The notes under the pieces: model-generated
The model's database searches: none
What the model saw: only the letters and a program-made list of their open reading frames with translations
What the model was told of the DNA's origin: nothing
DNA from: Phalacrocorax aristotelis
Taxonomy: Eukaryota > Chordata > Aves > Suliformes > Phalacrocoracidae
NCBI RefSeq assembly: GCF_949628215.1
Contig: NC_134281.1
Coordinates: forward strand, 44,598,512-44,662,511
Length of the DNA: 64,000 nucleotides
Reading direction: 5' to 3'
In this document: positions 11,346-21,940 of the stretch, piece after piece
How the letters are laid out: each line of letters opens with the position of its first letter
Position numbering within the stretch: position 1 is the stretch's first letter
Program-made: the position numbers and the translations under genes

Positions 11346-14300
11346 GGGCTTGCAATAGAAAAAAATCCTAGCAACCTTCTCTTGCAAAGGTCGAGAGTCC
11401 TCCTGCAAGTAGTGGAAAATCTCATCAAATTTGACAGAGCAAAATAGCTCTGAAAATCCTCTTTATACCCATGCAATACCTCTTACATCTCTGTGACCCC
11501 ATGCTTCCTGAGCACGCTTTAGCATTTTGCCCTTCCGGCCATGGCAGGACTATTTGGGACTGCTCCATCAGAGCCCAGCTGCACTCAGAGGGAGGTGCAG
11601 AGAACTCGGTTTTCTTTCAGCCCAACTCTACTACCAGCCATCATCCCTCCCTTCCCAAAGGCAGCTGTCCTCACTCTAATCCAGCACCTCCCTCTCTCTG
11701 TCCTGCATGCTGCATTTTTCAGTCCCAACAAGGAACGCAAAGCAAGGTACAGGTTAAAACTATAGTGCTTATAAAACCCATGTGATAGCAAAGATGTGTC
11801 TTTGCCCCTTCTCCCCCCATGCAGCAGTAACTTCAGGATCCCTGGAGTTTGCCCACTTATTAATACGACTAACATTCACATCTGTTTCAGATTGGTTTAT
11901 GTGGATGGGATTTAACAACAAATATGTTCTCCATTAATGCTAGCCCTTGCCGTGCCTGCATTCACTAACGGGCTTATGTATTTTCTGATCAGATCAGATG
12001 TTCTCTGTGGATTGTTTGTCAGATTTTCTGTTTGGTGACTTTCTTCTACCAAATCAGGTCTGAAATGTAAAACATGCAGAGAGTAGCATGGAGCCACCAG
12101 CACCAGCGGGTTCAGAGAAAACAAAGTGAGACAGGCTGCAGCCCCACTTCTCCTGGATTTACAGAATCCTGTCCTGATACACAGATACGCCAAAATACCC
12201 TTTGCTGCCCCGTGGTACGTTCCCATTCCCCACTGCATAATGCTCCTGCAAGATGTTGGACACATGGCAAGTGACACCTGTCTACCTCTGGGACTCAGAG
12301 AAGGCCTTCAACAACAGAGAAATGCAGCAGAAAAATACATTCATACAAGCAGGTGTGTGAACATTTCAGCTTGACAGCACTATAAACAGAGGGTGCAGTT
12401 CTCAGCTGTCATGTTTCTCTAGGGAAGGAATCACTGAAATAATCCAGGTCTAAATCCCCTAACACCTACATAGAAGATCTGGGAGAAATGCTACAGTTCA
12501 TAGAGGATCACAAAACTGGAGATGCTGTGAAAAGTACAGGAAAGGAGGAAAAGAAAACAGTGATTCTGTTATGGCTTTTCAGGCGGGGCTTCCCATGCAC
12601 AACTCTGGAAAGAGAGCTGGACTGAAATGACACATTTTGATGGTTACTGATACCAGATAGGGGCTTGGGTCATGAGGTTGAGCCTCGAGTCAATATAGCT
12701 CAGGAATATTCAAGAGATGAAAGAAGCCTCAGATGGCAAAATCAGGAGCACTGCAATGGAGCCAGGAGCTGGTTAGATAGGAAGTGTTAATACACACACA
12801 GTGGCTCCCAGCAAGGCAGACATGCTCTTGTCATTGAAGAATAACACATCAGTGGACCAAAAGACAGATACAGAAATATAGGTGCTACCACACTGCAATA
12901 AGGATAAAATGCCAAAGCTTATTCTGCTTTCTGGGGAAAATGCATCACCCTATGATGTACTGAAAACACAAGTCCTCCCGTAGCGGTTATTTGGGTAGAC
13001 ACCACCACCTTTCCCAACAATGCCTTTTCCACAGAAAATTCCATTTAATTGTTGAGAAGATAAATTTTCTACTAGGGAGAAAAAGCCTAGAAACATGTTT
13101 TCTGAAAAAACACCCCTAATGCAAAAGCATCTGCCCAAAGCCTATGATCCCAGCAAGGGACACACAACCCCCAGCACAGTAGCAGCAGAATTCAGACCAA
13201 GGGAAAGCTGTCGGCTCCCACCTCATACATTCAAGAGGCCCAGAGGGAAACCCACAGCAGGTTAAGACACTGAAATATTGCCTGAAAAAGATGTTTTCTT
13301 TTTTCTTCAGGGTGAAAGCTGTTCTGCTCCCAGACAAGGTGTGCTCAGAGTCAGACAGCAGGATTCATGAAAGATAACAGCTCCAGTGATCCTGCAAAAC
13401 ATGGCATGTGAATGTGTATTTCTGTTTTGCTTTCAAGTAGCTATTACAGCACTGAGCAGGCTGAGGGTCAGAGCTTACATGATGGTTAAAGCTGCTCAGC
13501 TTGTGGGCAACCCAACAGAAGGAACTGGAGTTTCTTGGCAAAATTGCTTGCTTTTTTAAACTCATGTCTATACAGGCAGGAGCCAATAGACTTAAATTTT
13601 CCCCTTCTGACCTTTCAAGTTGACTAGACACAAGCCAAGACTAATCCAGAACTCTTATAGACATCATACCTTGGACACTGTCTCAGCTGACCATCTCTGG
13701 CCAGACATGGCTACGGACAGGTTTACCTTCCTTGGCTGAAGTTGTACTGATCCTCTATTTCACAGTCCCAAAGGGTGTAACTGGAAATCAGGGAGAGCTG
13801 CTGTTCCCCTGCAGGCATTTCAGCTGGAGGCCTTGTGTGGTGCAAGGTGAAGACCAGCATAGACAGAAACAAGCACTTAGAGCCTGATTAGCTCTGCAAT
13901 GAGGAGCCAGTACTGAGGGACCTGGTGTCGGGCAGTGTGATGTGCATGGATGACCCCACCAAAGTCATGTGCTCTGCAACAGGTTAGACCCAGGGAAAGC
14001 ACAACCCACAGAGCTAGCCATGAAGAGTGGCCTGTTGGGGCTTCTGCAGGCAGAAGAATGTGCATCACCACGAGGAAGGATTTAACCCGCTCCCTCATCC
14101 TTTTTCTCTCCTTCAAATGCCAGGTGGGAGGTTTGACCTTGCGTAGGGACCGTCCCATGGTGCAGACACACATGTGCACACGCAGAGGAAGATGAAGTGT
14201 TTTTGCCTGTGACCCCAAGCAAAATGGCAAGCCCCAGTGGGCTGGGGTATTCCAATACCCACTTAGTGTTTGTAAGCTGTCCTCTGGGTAGGATTTCCAG

Positions 14301-14400
14301 GCACATAGCATCATATCTTTCACACTTTTCGAGCAGGGCTATAAATTATGGTGAGAGTCCCTGTAACTTCAGCCCAATCACTCCGTATTCCTGGCGCCTG
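11346..14400. other. Non-coding sequence, nothing firmly recognised
   Basis: A short segment near 12465-12540 has a weak resemblance to CR1 ORF2 around its catalytic box ('ggatcacaaaactgg'), too weak to call. The longest frame, 148 codons at 13877-14323 on the minus strand, has no recognisable domain. Confidence 0.55.
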
Positions 14401-14403
14401 CTG

Positions 14404-14422
14404 GGTTGTTGTTGTTGTTGTT
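14404..14422 (+). repeat. Trinucleotide microsatellite (GTT)6
   Basis: About six perfect GTT units, followed immediately by 'acagctacagctcc'. Confidence 0.95.
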
Positions 14423-14784
14423 ACAGCTACAGCTCCAAATGGGGAACGCGTGATGTACGCCTGGGAAGGAACTTTCTTAAGTCCTCAGCAAAGTGGTCAC
14501 AAATAGGAAGAAATTGCAGTTTCCTACAATATTTAGCATTATATAGGCCCACAGCAGTGCCACACTTTACTTCTTCATTTCTAACATCCCCCTTTGAGAG
14601 CTCTACCCCACTTTATCATCATAAACATGTCAACAATCAGTCCCCATGGAGGGCTCTGCTGTTTGTTCTTCGGCTCACATGGAGAAAGCATGTCCCTGCT
14701 CCAGCCCCCAGCACACATTTCTCTATGCTCAAAGGGGCTGGAGTTGGAACGTGGCCATCTTGTGGCTCCCGGACCTTGATATCT

Positions 14785-14839
14785 GGGGGTGGGGGTGGGG
14801 GTGGGGGGTGGGGGGGAGGTGGGGGAAGAAAAAAAAAAA
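14785..14839 (+). repeat. G-rich tract with G-quadruplex pattern, followed by poly-A
   Basis: Six or more runs of four to seven G separated by single T or A residues occupy 14785-14825. A run of about eleven A follows at 14829-14839. Four or more closely spaced G-runs with one-base loops fit the canonical quadruplex pattern on the plus strand. The tract creates a poly-Gly segment in a spurious 229-codon frame and a poly-Pro segment in the opposite frame. Confidence 0.95.
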
Positions 14840-14939
14840 GGAACATGAACTTGATAAATATGATCAGCTGCCAGGAACGTGCCTGAAGCCTCCTGCTGCT
14901 GTTGTTGACATCAGAAAGCTGTGGAGACTGGAAGATGCG

Positions 14940-15185
14940 AGGAAGTTTTATTGTCTCACTCCTACCAGGAGCACGCGATTGCCGCTCCAGCTGCCTAGTG
15001 CTACCCGGCGCTCCTCTCAAGCAGCGCGCCTGTCACTGGAAAACAGGACATCAGTTCTCACCTCCTGGACCTGACGGCCAGGGGGAGGCTTCCCGCTGCT
15101 TCTCCCAGAGCCTCAGAAGAACTTTTTCAGAGAAACCAGTGCCAGCATGACGTTTTCCCGGACTAATTTTTTATTATACCCGAAG
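14940..15185. promoter_or_regulatory. CpG-rich pocket, candidate minus-strand promoter and first exon
   Basis: About twelve CpG dinucleotides fall within 240 bases, by hand count, in a window otherwise poor in CpG. On the minus strand there is a TATA-like box at 15166-15178, then a CRE-like ACGTCA at 15148-15153. About 85 bases further on, a good splice-donor pattern (GAG|GTGAGA) has its exon boundary at about 15062. This arrangement is consistent with a small promoter plus first exon of an unannotated, possibly non-coding, minus-strand transcript. No ATG-led coding frame is evident. The CpG count is seen directly; the promoter role is inference. Confidence 0.35.
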
Positions 15186-15783
15186 CTTTCCCACCAGCCA
15201 CCTGACAGCTCTCCAGTCTGCAAGAGCTGCTAATTGGGCTAAATTGTATGGCCAGACAGGGTGCACCTGAGCACAGGAAGAGGTGCCACTTGAGGCTGCA
15301 GCTGTGTGCTGATGCTTTTTCTATAGTGGCTCCTGCCAGTGGAGGAGTGCAGCCCCAGCTGAAAGCTATTTCTTGTTTTAGGAAGAAAGAGGATCCAAAA
15401 TGCAGTCAGCTGGGTCCTTTGAATCTGTGTTCCTCTGTCTGAGCTTAGCAAGGAAGTCTGGGCTTCCTTAAACTTCACTAATGCAGCAAGTTGGTCTACC
15501 AAAGGACCAGGAGTGAACTTCATTAAAAGTTACATAGAAGAAAGAAAGCCAGTTCTAGTTAATACATACACCATCTGCATACTAATTCAAGCAATTGAGC
15601 TGAAAAGAAATGAAAACTCCTTTGGGAGAAAAGGAATCTGAAGCAGAGCAATATTTTAGCATGGGCATGATGAATAATTTTGTAGTGACAAGTTATGGAT
15701 GTATGTGATGAAGACAGAAACACCTGAGAAGATCCTACACTGATGCCTTTTCAGTGTTTTTTCATCCTCTTATTTTCTTCCAG

Positions 15784-15905
15784 TGTGCAAAGCTCCCTCA
15801 ATCTTTCAGGTCCATGGCATTAGGTATAGTACAAGACGGAATGATTTTCTTCCATATAGAAAGTTAAGGCCCACTGAAAAGGGCTGGCTGGACAGTTACG
15901 AAGAT
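15784..15905 (+). other. Candidate internal exon
   Basis: A long pyrimidine tract ending in TTCCAG (15775-15783) is preceded by a plausible branch-point context near 15740. A donor of form GAT|GTAAGC follows at 15906. The 122-base interval is a normal internal exon length and has one open frame of about 40 codons, giving a peptide that starts C-K-A-P-S-I-F. I do not recognise the peptide. Strong-looking splice pairs also occur by chance in 64 kb, so this may be a pseudo-exon or part of a long non-coding RNA. Confidence 0.25.
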
Positions 15906-17279
15906 GTAAGCACTCTGTATATACCCAGAACAAACTTCCCCAGTGCTTTGCTAAAAAATATGGTGCAATGCTTGGCTGGATGAAGCACGGTGAAAGAGCT
16001 CAGTTTTCATGGCTCATTTAGTCTGGGACTTTTCTTCAGGACAGCCAGCAAGAACACTGATTTTGATCACTTTCTTCTGATGTGGACAAGGTTATTCTGG
16101 GATTTGGGCTGAGATTGGCTCATTTTACAGGACTTTTAAGAGACTTCAGAGTGGTTACCTGGAGAAGACAGTTTCCAAATCTGCCCCATCCCAAGCCAGC
16201 CAAACCCTTTCTCACATGAACTTAGAGCAGCAAGGCATTTGGAAAAGAAAAATGTCTATTCAGAAATGTTTTCTATAAATTGTTTGTCATTCAGCTATGG
16301 CTGCAAGGGATTGCCTCCTCACCTCAAGTTTCTAACCTTTTTGTAAAAAAATGTTCAGATGTCTCTTCAAAGTAAATGAATTTCTTTAAGAAAATAGTTT
16401 TTTCTTTAAAAAAAACCCTATATTTGGCAGAAACAGACAGTGTCTCACGAACACTATGGGTTTTTAATGGCCTGAGCCCTCTTGTGGCAGTGTTCATTTG
16501 CCCAAGCAGCCCTGGTGTAGAAATGTTAGGGGCACTCAGGTGTGAAAGTGCTGAGACCTGTAAGTATCTGGATCAAGAGACAGAAAAAAAAAAACAACAC
16601 AAAATGAAACTTTCCAGAGTAACTCAAGGGTTTCTTCTCTTCCCAAATCACTAGGAAAACTTTAGTATGAACTACTCCTCCTCCCTCGTTATCCCAGAGG
16701 CAGATTTAAATAGCACTCTGCTTTGCAAAAGAGTTGTGAAGAGCCCTAGAGCCAGCCAACTGAGATAAAAGGCCACAGCTGAGTGTTTCTGTAAAGACAA
16801 CAGTTGCACCATGAGTGACAGATACTTCACTACGTCGTACGCCACACCACAAAGTTCTTCTGCAAATTGAAGAAAAAAGATGTCTTTGTGCACCCTATCA
16901 GGGCTTGTCCCCTGCACCCACAGCACACTCTTCACCCTTGTAGGACATGCCACTATCTGGAATGGGCAGTAAAATGAAAGGCACAAAAGCCTTAGCTTTG
17001 AGCATACAGCCTCTCACTGCTACCGCCAGACTCTGTTAGTATCAAAGAATGAAATATGGCCCTATACTGGTTTGCATCACAGGTGCACAAATCTAGCCCT
17101 TCATAACTTTGTTGCTTATGACCCCTCAGTGCACCAGCAGCCACGTTTGGGGAGCATTACCAGCTCTCTGCACACTTTAATCCCTGTCTCTCAAATCAGC
17201 AGCTGCCCTAGCTCCCCATGAGTGATCTCCTGCAGGACAAACCCTCGCACCTGAGCACACACCTGGTGCAGCGCATGCA
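15906..17279. other. Non-coding sequence, nothing recognised
   Basis: No named repeat, RNA or convincing gene is visible. Short A-runs occur at about 16409 and 16586. Confidence 0.6.
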
Positions 17280-17600
17280 TTAGGTTGCAAGCAGGCACCT
17301 GCAATTTTGCATATGCCCTTGCAGAAACCAACCATAGAGTTATGCTACCTCACATATACCTGGCCCCTAAATTCTCTCCTGCGGCTCCTTAAACTGCCTT
17401 TCCTATCATTATAAGGCCAAAAGAAAATAAACTTTCACGACTGTTTTTATTATCTCGTTTAGAAATTGTTTACCACCTGCTTCATTTCGTGCTAAAATGT
17501 GACATTAATTTGGACCCAGAATAACCTCTCCTTTGTCGTCAAATTGTTGCACTTAGATCAGCCATGAAAAAGATATTTATTTTGAAGTAAATCTCCTTTC
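17280..17600. promoter_or_regulatory. Candidate conserved non-coding element
   Basis: Unique AT-rich sequence with CpGs spaced through it ('ttcacgactg', 'tctcgttt', 'tttcgtgc', 'gtcgtc') and homeodomain- or POU-type motifs: 'tttgcatatg' near 17307 and 'cattaattt' near 17503. Surviving CpGs in AT-rich DNA can mark constraint. No repeat match is apparent. The call rests on composition only. Confidence 0.3.
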
Positions 17601-18039
17601 TTCTCCATGCTAGCCATGATTCTTGGCAAAGATGCTTAAGAGAGGAGCTTGGAGGAAATGAATAATATTTTTGATTCTAGAGAAACAAATGCCAAAAGTC
17701 AATTTTGAAAAGATAATGTAGCTCCAGTTGACTCATATGTTTGTCAAGACGCTGTGACTCTCTAGAGTGCCGGTGAAAGGAAGAAGCTGTGATTTTAAAC
17801 TTCATAAACTGTTGATCTCTTGAATTGTTTGGACTTTTGCAATCAGATCTGTGTTTCAGTTAATAAAAATAAGGCAGTTACTCAACATTTTTTATATTCA
17901 GGGCAACAAGCAGACCAGCTCTCAGAGACACCAGCCAACTGCCTCTAGTAAAGCCCAGCTAAATGCAATCACATGCAGCCACTCTCGTCAGTCTGACAAG
18001 GCAGCATTCCTGCAAAAGTGGTTCTCCCTCACTAATCCC

Positions 18040-18215
18040 GTCATTAAACCTGAAAACCAGATCCTATTATTTTAATTCATCTGGCAGTAGCTTGCCCCGG
18101 TTTAATTGCACACTGCTACAAATTGATATGCCGCTTCGGCCCAGACGAAGGGAATCCAAACTTCACCTCGAAGCTGTCAGCAGAAACACATCGAGCAAGT
18201 GTTCAACAGCCCCAT
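18040..18215. promoter_or_regulatory. Candidate conserved non-coding element
   Basis: A repeat-free stretch with at least six CpGs in moderate-GC DNA, homeodomain-like 'ttaattcatctg' (about 18073) and 'gtttaattgc' (about 18099), and a small perfect hairpin CTTCG/CGAAG near 18133. I see no frame worth calling. Constraint is inferred from composition, not demonstrated. Confidence 0.3.
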
Positions 18216-21200
18216 TTGACACATGACTCTGCTATACCTATGAGTTTCCAGGCCTTAACTGAGCACGTTTGCATCATACTATAAAGGTTTAAGGTCTCAC
18301 TGGTAAAAGCTCTATTTACTCCCTGGGAAGTCACACACAGGGTATTATTTTAGTGGCCTGTCAACACAAAGCTTCAATCTGACTGGGGTTGTGCCATCCC
18401 AGGCATATATTAATGAATCACTCAAACAGAAGCTGTAGCATCTTAAAGCAACCATCTTTTTAAAAAATCAATCAGAATTAAATGTAAACCGCAAAACCAG
18501 TAAGTGAATGTATTGTTAAGAGGTTTTGATTAAAGCTTTTGAAATTAAAAGGATCAGACTGAGGATCAGAGAAACATACCGCAAAATCATCAAAAGAAGA
18601 TGAGGAGCAGATTTTGTAGCCCTTGCTCTTGAGGGAGATAAATCAGTACTTTATATTTTATGTATGGAAAGGATTGCAAAACTTGGCCTTTGAACACAGA
18701 AAATGTTCTTAACTGATATTGAGTCCTTGAAGCCAATTAGTCCTTTGGTGTCTCCCCTGCGAGGAGTCTCAGGTAGCAGGACAGCTGCCCCGAACAGAAG
18801 TTTCTCTCCTGTCACTTGGCTGGATGTGCCAAGGTGACTTTCGGCACACCACCAGCATGGTGACAAGCAGTCAGATGCTGCAGCTCATCCACCTCTAATT
18901 GCTGGAGGCAGAGAAAGCTTTTATAAAGCAGTGCTACCACCGAGTGAGAGAATTGCTTATGTTGCCTGACAGGTACAATTTAATGCTTTTATGTCATAAA
19001 ACTCCTTGCATTGAATTTCTTACAGAATAACAGCAGTGTGCCATATCCTGTTTTTCACAGGAAACCTTAAACATCGACGTGAATTTTTGTTTCCAGTCAC
19101 ACTAAAAACGAGTGAAGATCGTTAGCTTTAACATGGTCAAACCCTCATCCACCCAAAATCCCCACTGAAACTCCATTGTTCTATTTATCTACTAAGCCTT
19201 CTGTTTCTATCCTAATTTACACCTTCCTTGGATGTGTAGGTATAAAAATTGAGACTTGGATATAGCCTTTGGATTTGAGTCTGTATGTGCACCATCAGAG
19301 CTGAACGCAGAGCAATGTAACTGCCCTCTAGCAGTTATAAAGAGTCAGCGATTCCAGGATGGCTTGTGCGGTGAATAGAGCTCTAAATCCAGATGCTAGT
19401 TTACAGATAGTCTTTCAGTTCAATTACAGTAAACTTCTCATTTTTAGGCTACCCAAAAGCCACAGAAATTAATCCCTTTTGCAATATGCCTCTGCTAAAC
19501 TGAAACCTGGTTAAACACATGCTTGAAGAAGCCACCTGAATTTGTCTATATTTACCACACATTTAAAAGTCATATTTATAAGTGACAGAGCAAAACAAGA
19601 CAAAACCAAAACAAAAATAGGTTCTCTGCTGAGAATTTATGTGACAAGCTTTGCCCCAGAGTGTGTTTTTATAGGCTGGTTATAAACCCCTGGAAACAGA
19701 AGGGTATATAATGGAAACACTGACAGATCCTTACCTAGAATATTGCAAATGAGCACACCATAAAAATGACTAATTACAGATATTGTAAAACTCAGCTTAG
19801 CTCTCAGGCTCAGCTGCTGGGCTGGAGTGGGGAGATGCAGACAGTGATAACAGGGGGTTCAGCCTCTGCTCCTGTTGGCTTTGCCTATGTACAGTCAGGG
19901 AGCTTTTACTTTTGACCCTTCTTTAATGGCCATGACCACAACAGGAAACACTTTTTATAATGTTGTGAGCTTAATGGCAAGAAGAGTGTTTGCAGGTTAC
20001 CTGGCCTGCAAAAAAACCTGCCCCTGTTCACTGCCTGCAAAAAGCCTCTGATATATGTCCACCCACAAAGTCCCAAGCAAATTCCAGCTTAGTAGACCTC
20101 ACCTGTCTACTTCAGATGAGGCTTGAGGATGTGTTAGACCATATACCAAAACTCCAGATTCCTCTAAGTGGCTTTGTCTGGTTTGTGAAGGAGGAAGGGA
20201 GTTCCTCAGAGGCTCTGAAGAGCAGCACAGAGGGACAAGGTGAGGAGCTGGGAGCTGCCTGGATGGAGTCCATCCACATGAGGACACATGGGAGTTCGGG
20301 GGTTATTGCATTGGGACTGGCCCCACCAAAAAAAAAGACCAAAAATAAATGGAGACTTGATGATACTGAGCACCCATGCATCAGCAGGGGAGAGTTCATT
20401 TGGTTTACACATTTGGAGAAGTGTAGTTACTGTAAATGATAGTTTCTGCATGATTGCAGGGATGCTGCACATGCTCTGAATGTCATGGAAGGGGTCTGCA
20501 CAGCTATTGCCTGCTAAGCTGGGCAACTGCTCAGGGCCAGACTCTGCCACTCCAGTGTGGTCCTGAGAGCTGGTGTCCCCTGACAGCAGCTCCCTTGCAG
20601 GTACTGAGGAAGGGCTTTGCATCCTTTCTACTCATGCTGGAGAAGCTAATGTCAGCTGGCAAAGTAGCAGGCAGCAGGCTCTGGGCTTAGGGGAGTTCTC
20701 AGAGAAAGACAACCTCCAGCATTCTCATTTCTCCCTGTTCTCTTACCCTCTGGTGGGGAAAATGCCCCTTGGAAGTGATGGTATCTCCATCACTTTCCGA
20801 GCCTGGGTATATCACCTGTATGCTGGGCGCTGCCTTCATTGTCTGTTTGGGCTAGACACAGATCCCTGTGTGCTATCCCTCCAATGCTTGCAGAAACCCC
20901 ATCCCCAAAGTCACAGCAAGCTGATCTCTCTGAGGAATTGGCAGCTGTATCCATTAGGAAACCTAAGGGGAGCCAGTCAACTTTACAAGAGATGCTTGAA
21001 TTGTTCTTACGCCAGAGGGGCCTGCTATTACAATAAAGGCCTCAGCAACAACAAGGGGACAGACCCTGGCCATGGACACCCTGAAGGCCTAAAGATAAAG
21101 GGTTGGATTACACAAAGCAGCCTCTCATTATCCACTCCTTGATACTGGTTGGTAACTTTGTTTTTCAAGGAATCCCTTAATTAGGTTTTACAGTGCATAG

Positions 21201-21918
21201 GTTAGGCATTTTCCAGCAAGAGCTTTATTGTAATGGGTTGCACATGTTCTCATACTGTACACCAAAATGAAACTTAGCTACAGGGCATTTCCTTCCATTG
21301 CTCTTGCTGGGGAGCAGCTTTAACCTCTTTGCAGACACAAAGCCATATTTCACTCCTGAGAGGCCTCAGCAGTTCCCCACTCCCAATCACTTGGGTCATT
21401 TCAACCCTTAACTGCGCAGCAAACTCGCAAATGTGCTGCAGGGAGCAATCCTGAGGGCACAGGGGAGAAGTGAGACAGAGATGAAAAACACCCAGGAGGG
21501 TAAAACCCAGCAGTGCCTGACTGCCAGCAAAGCCCAGGAGTCTCCCAAGGAGGAGCCCACAGTCCTCAGCTGGGCAGTGCATAGCTGGCAGCCACATCGC
21601 TGACCACTGCTAGACTGCTAAGGGAATCATCTGGGGAACCCCCTCCAGAGCCAGCGGTGCTACATTTCTGTGTCACATTTCACAGCACAAAAGTCAGGAC
21701 TGGTTTGGAAAAAGAGAAGAAAAAAGCAGTTTCACAGGAATGAAGGTATGATTCATAGCTAAAAGAGAAAAAAACAGATTGGAATGACCAGATATTTGGA
21801 TAGGATTTGTCCACCATCATCAGCCAGGGTAAGATCTTCTCCTGACCCTGGACTCTGGAGATGGGTTAGTCAGAGCAACCAGAGCTACGTCTTGGACTGT
21901 AGGTTTTTTTCGTCTGGA
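18216..21918. other. Non-coding sequence, nothing recognised
   Basis: A/C-rich simple sequence at 19592-19618 is the only low-complexity feature. A 189-codon plus-strand frame (20573-21142) and several overlapping frames near 20.0-20.6 kb on both strands lack domains. Overlap of frames on both strands suggests a local paucity of stop trinucleotides rather than a gene. Confidence 0.6.
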
Positions 21919-21940
21919 GATTGATGAAAAAACATCAATC
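21919..21940. repeat. Short perfect inverted repeat
   Basis: GATTGATG at 21919-21926 and CATCAATC at 21933-21940 are exact reverse complements separated by six A residues, so an 8-bp hairpin is possible. It is too short to call a structured RNA. Confidence 0.9.

Noticed and set aside
12465..12540. Weak CR1-like match ('gatcacaaaactgg' and following bases)
   Set aside because: Only one short block resembles CR1 ORF2; there is no collinear second block to support it.
14197..14886. Longest open frame, 229 aa, plus strand
   Set aside because: It runs through the G-rich tract, giving a poly-Gly stretch and then Lys/Arg. It has no domain, and large frames exist on the opposite strand of the same low-complexity DNA.
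20573..21142. 189-aa plus-strand open frame with many overlapping frames nearby
   Set aside because: Frames overlap on both strands, which points to locally few stop trinucleotides; the peptide is not recognised.
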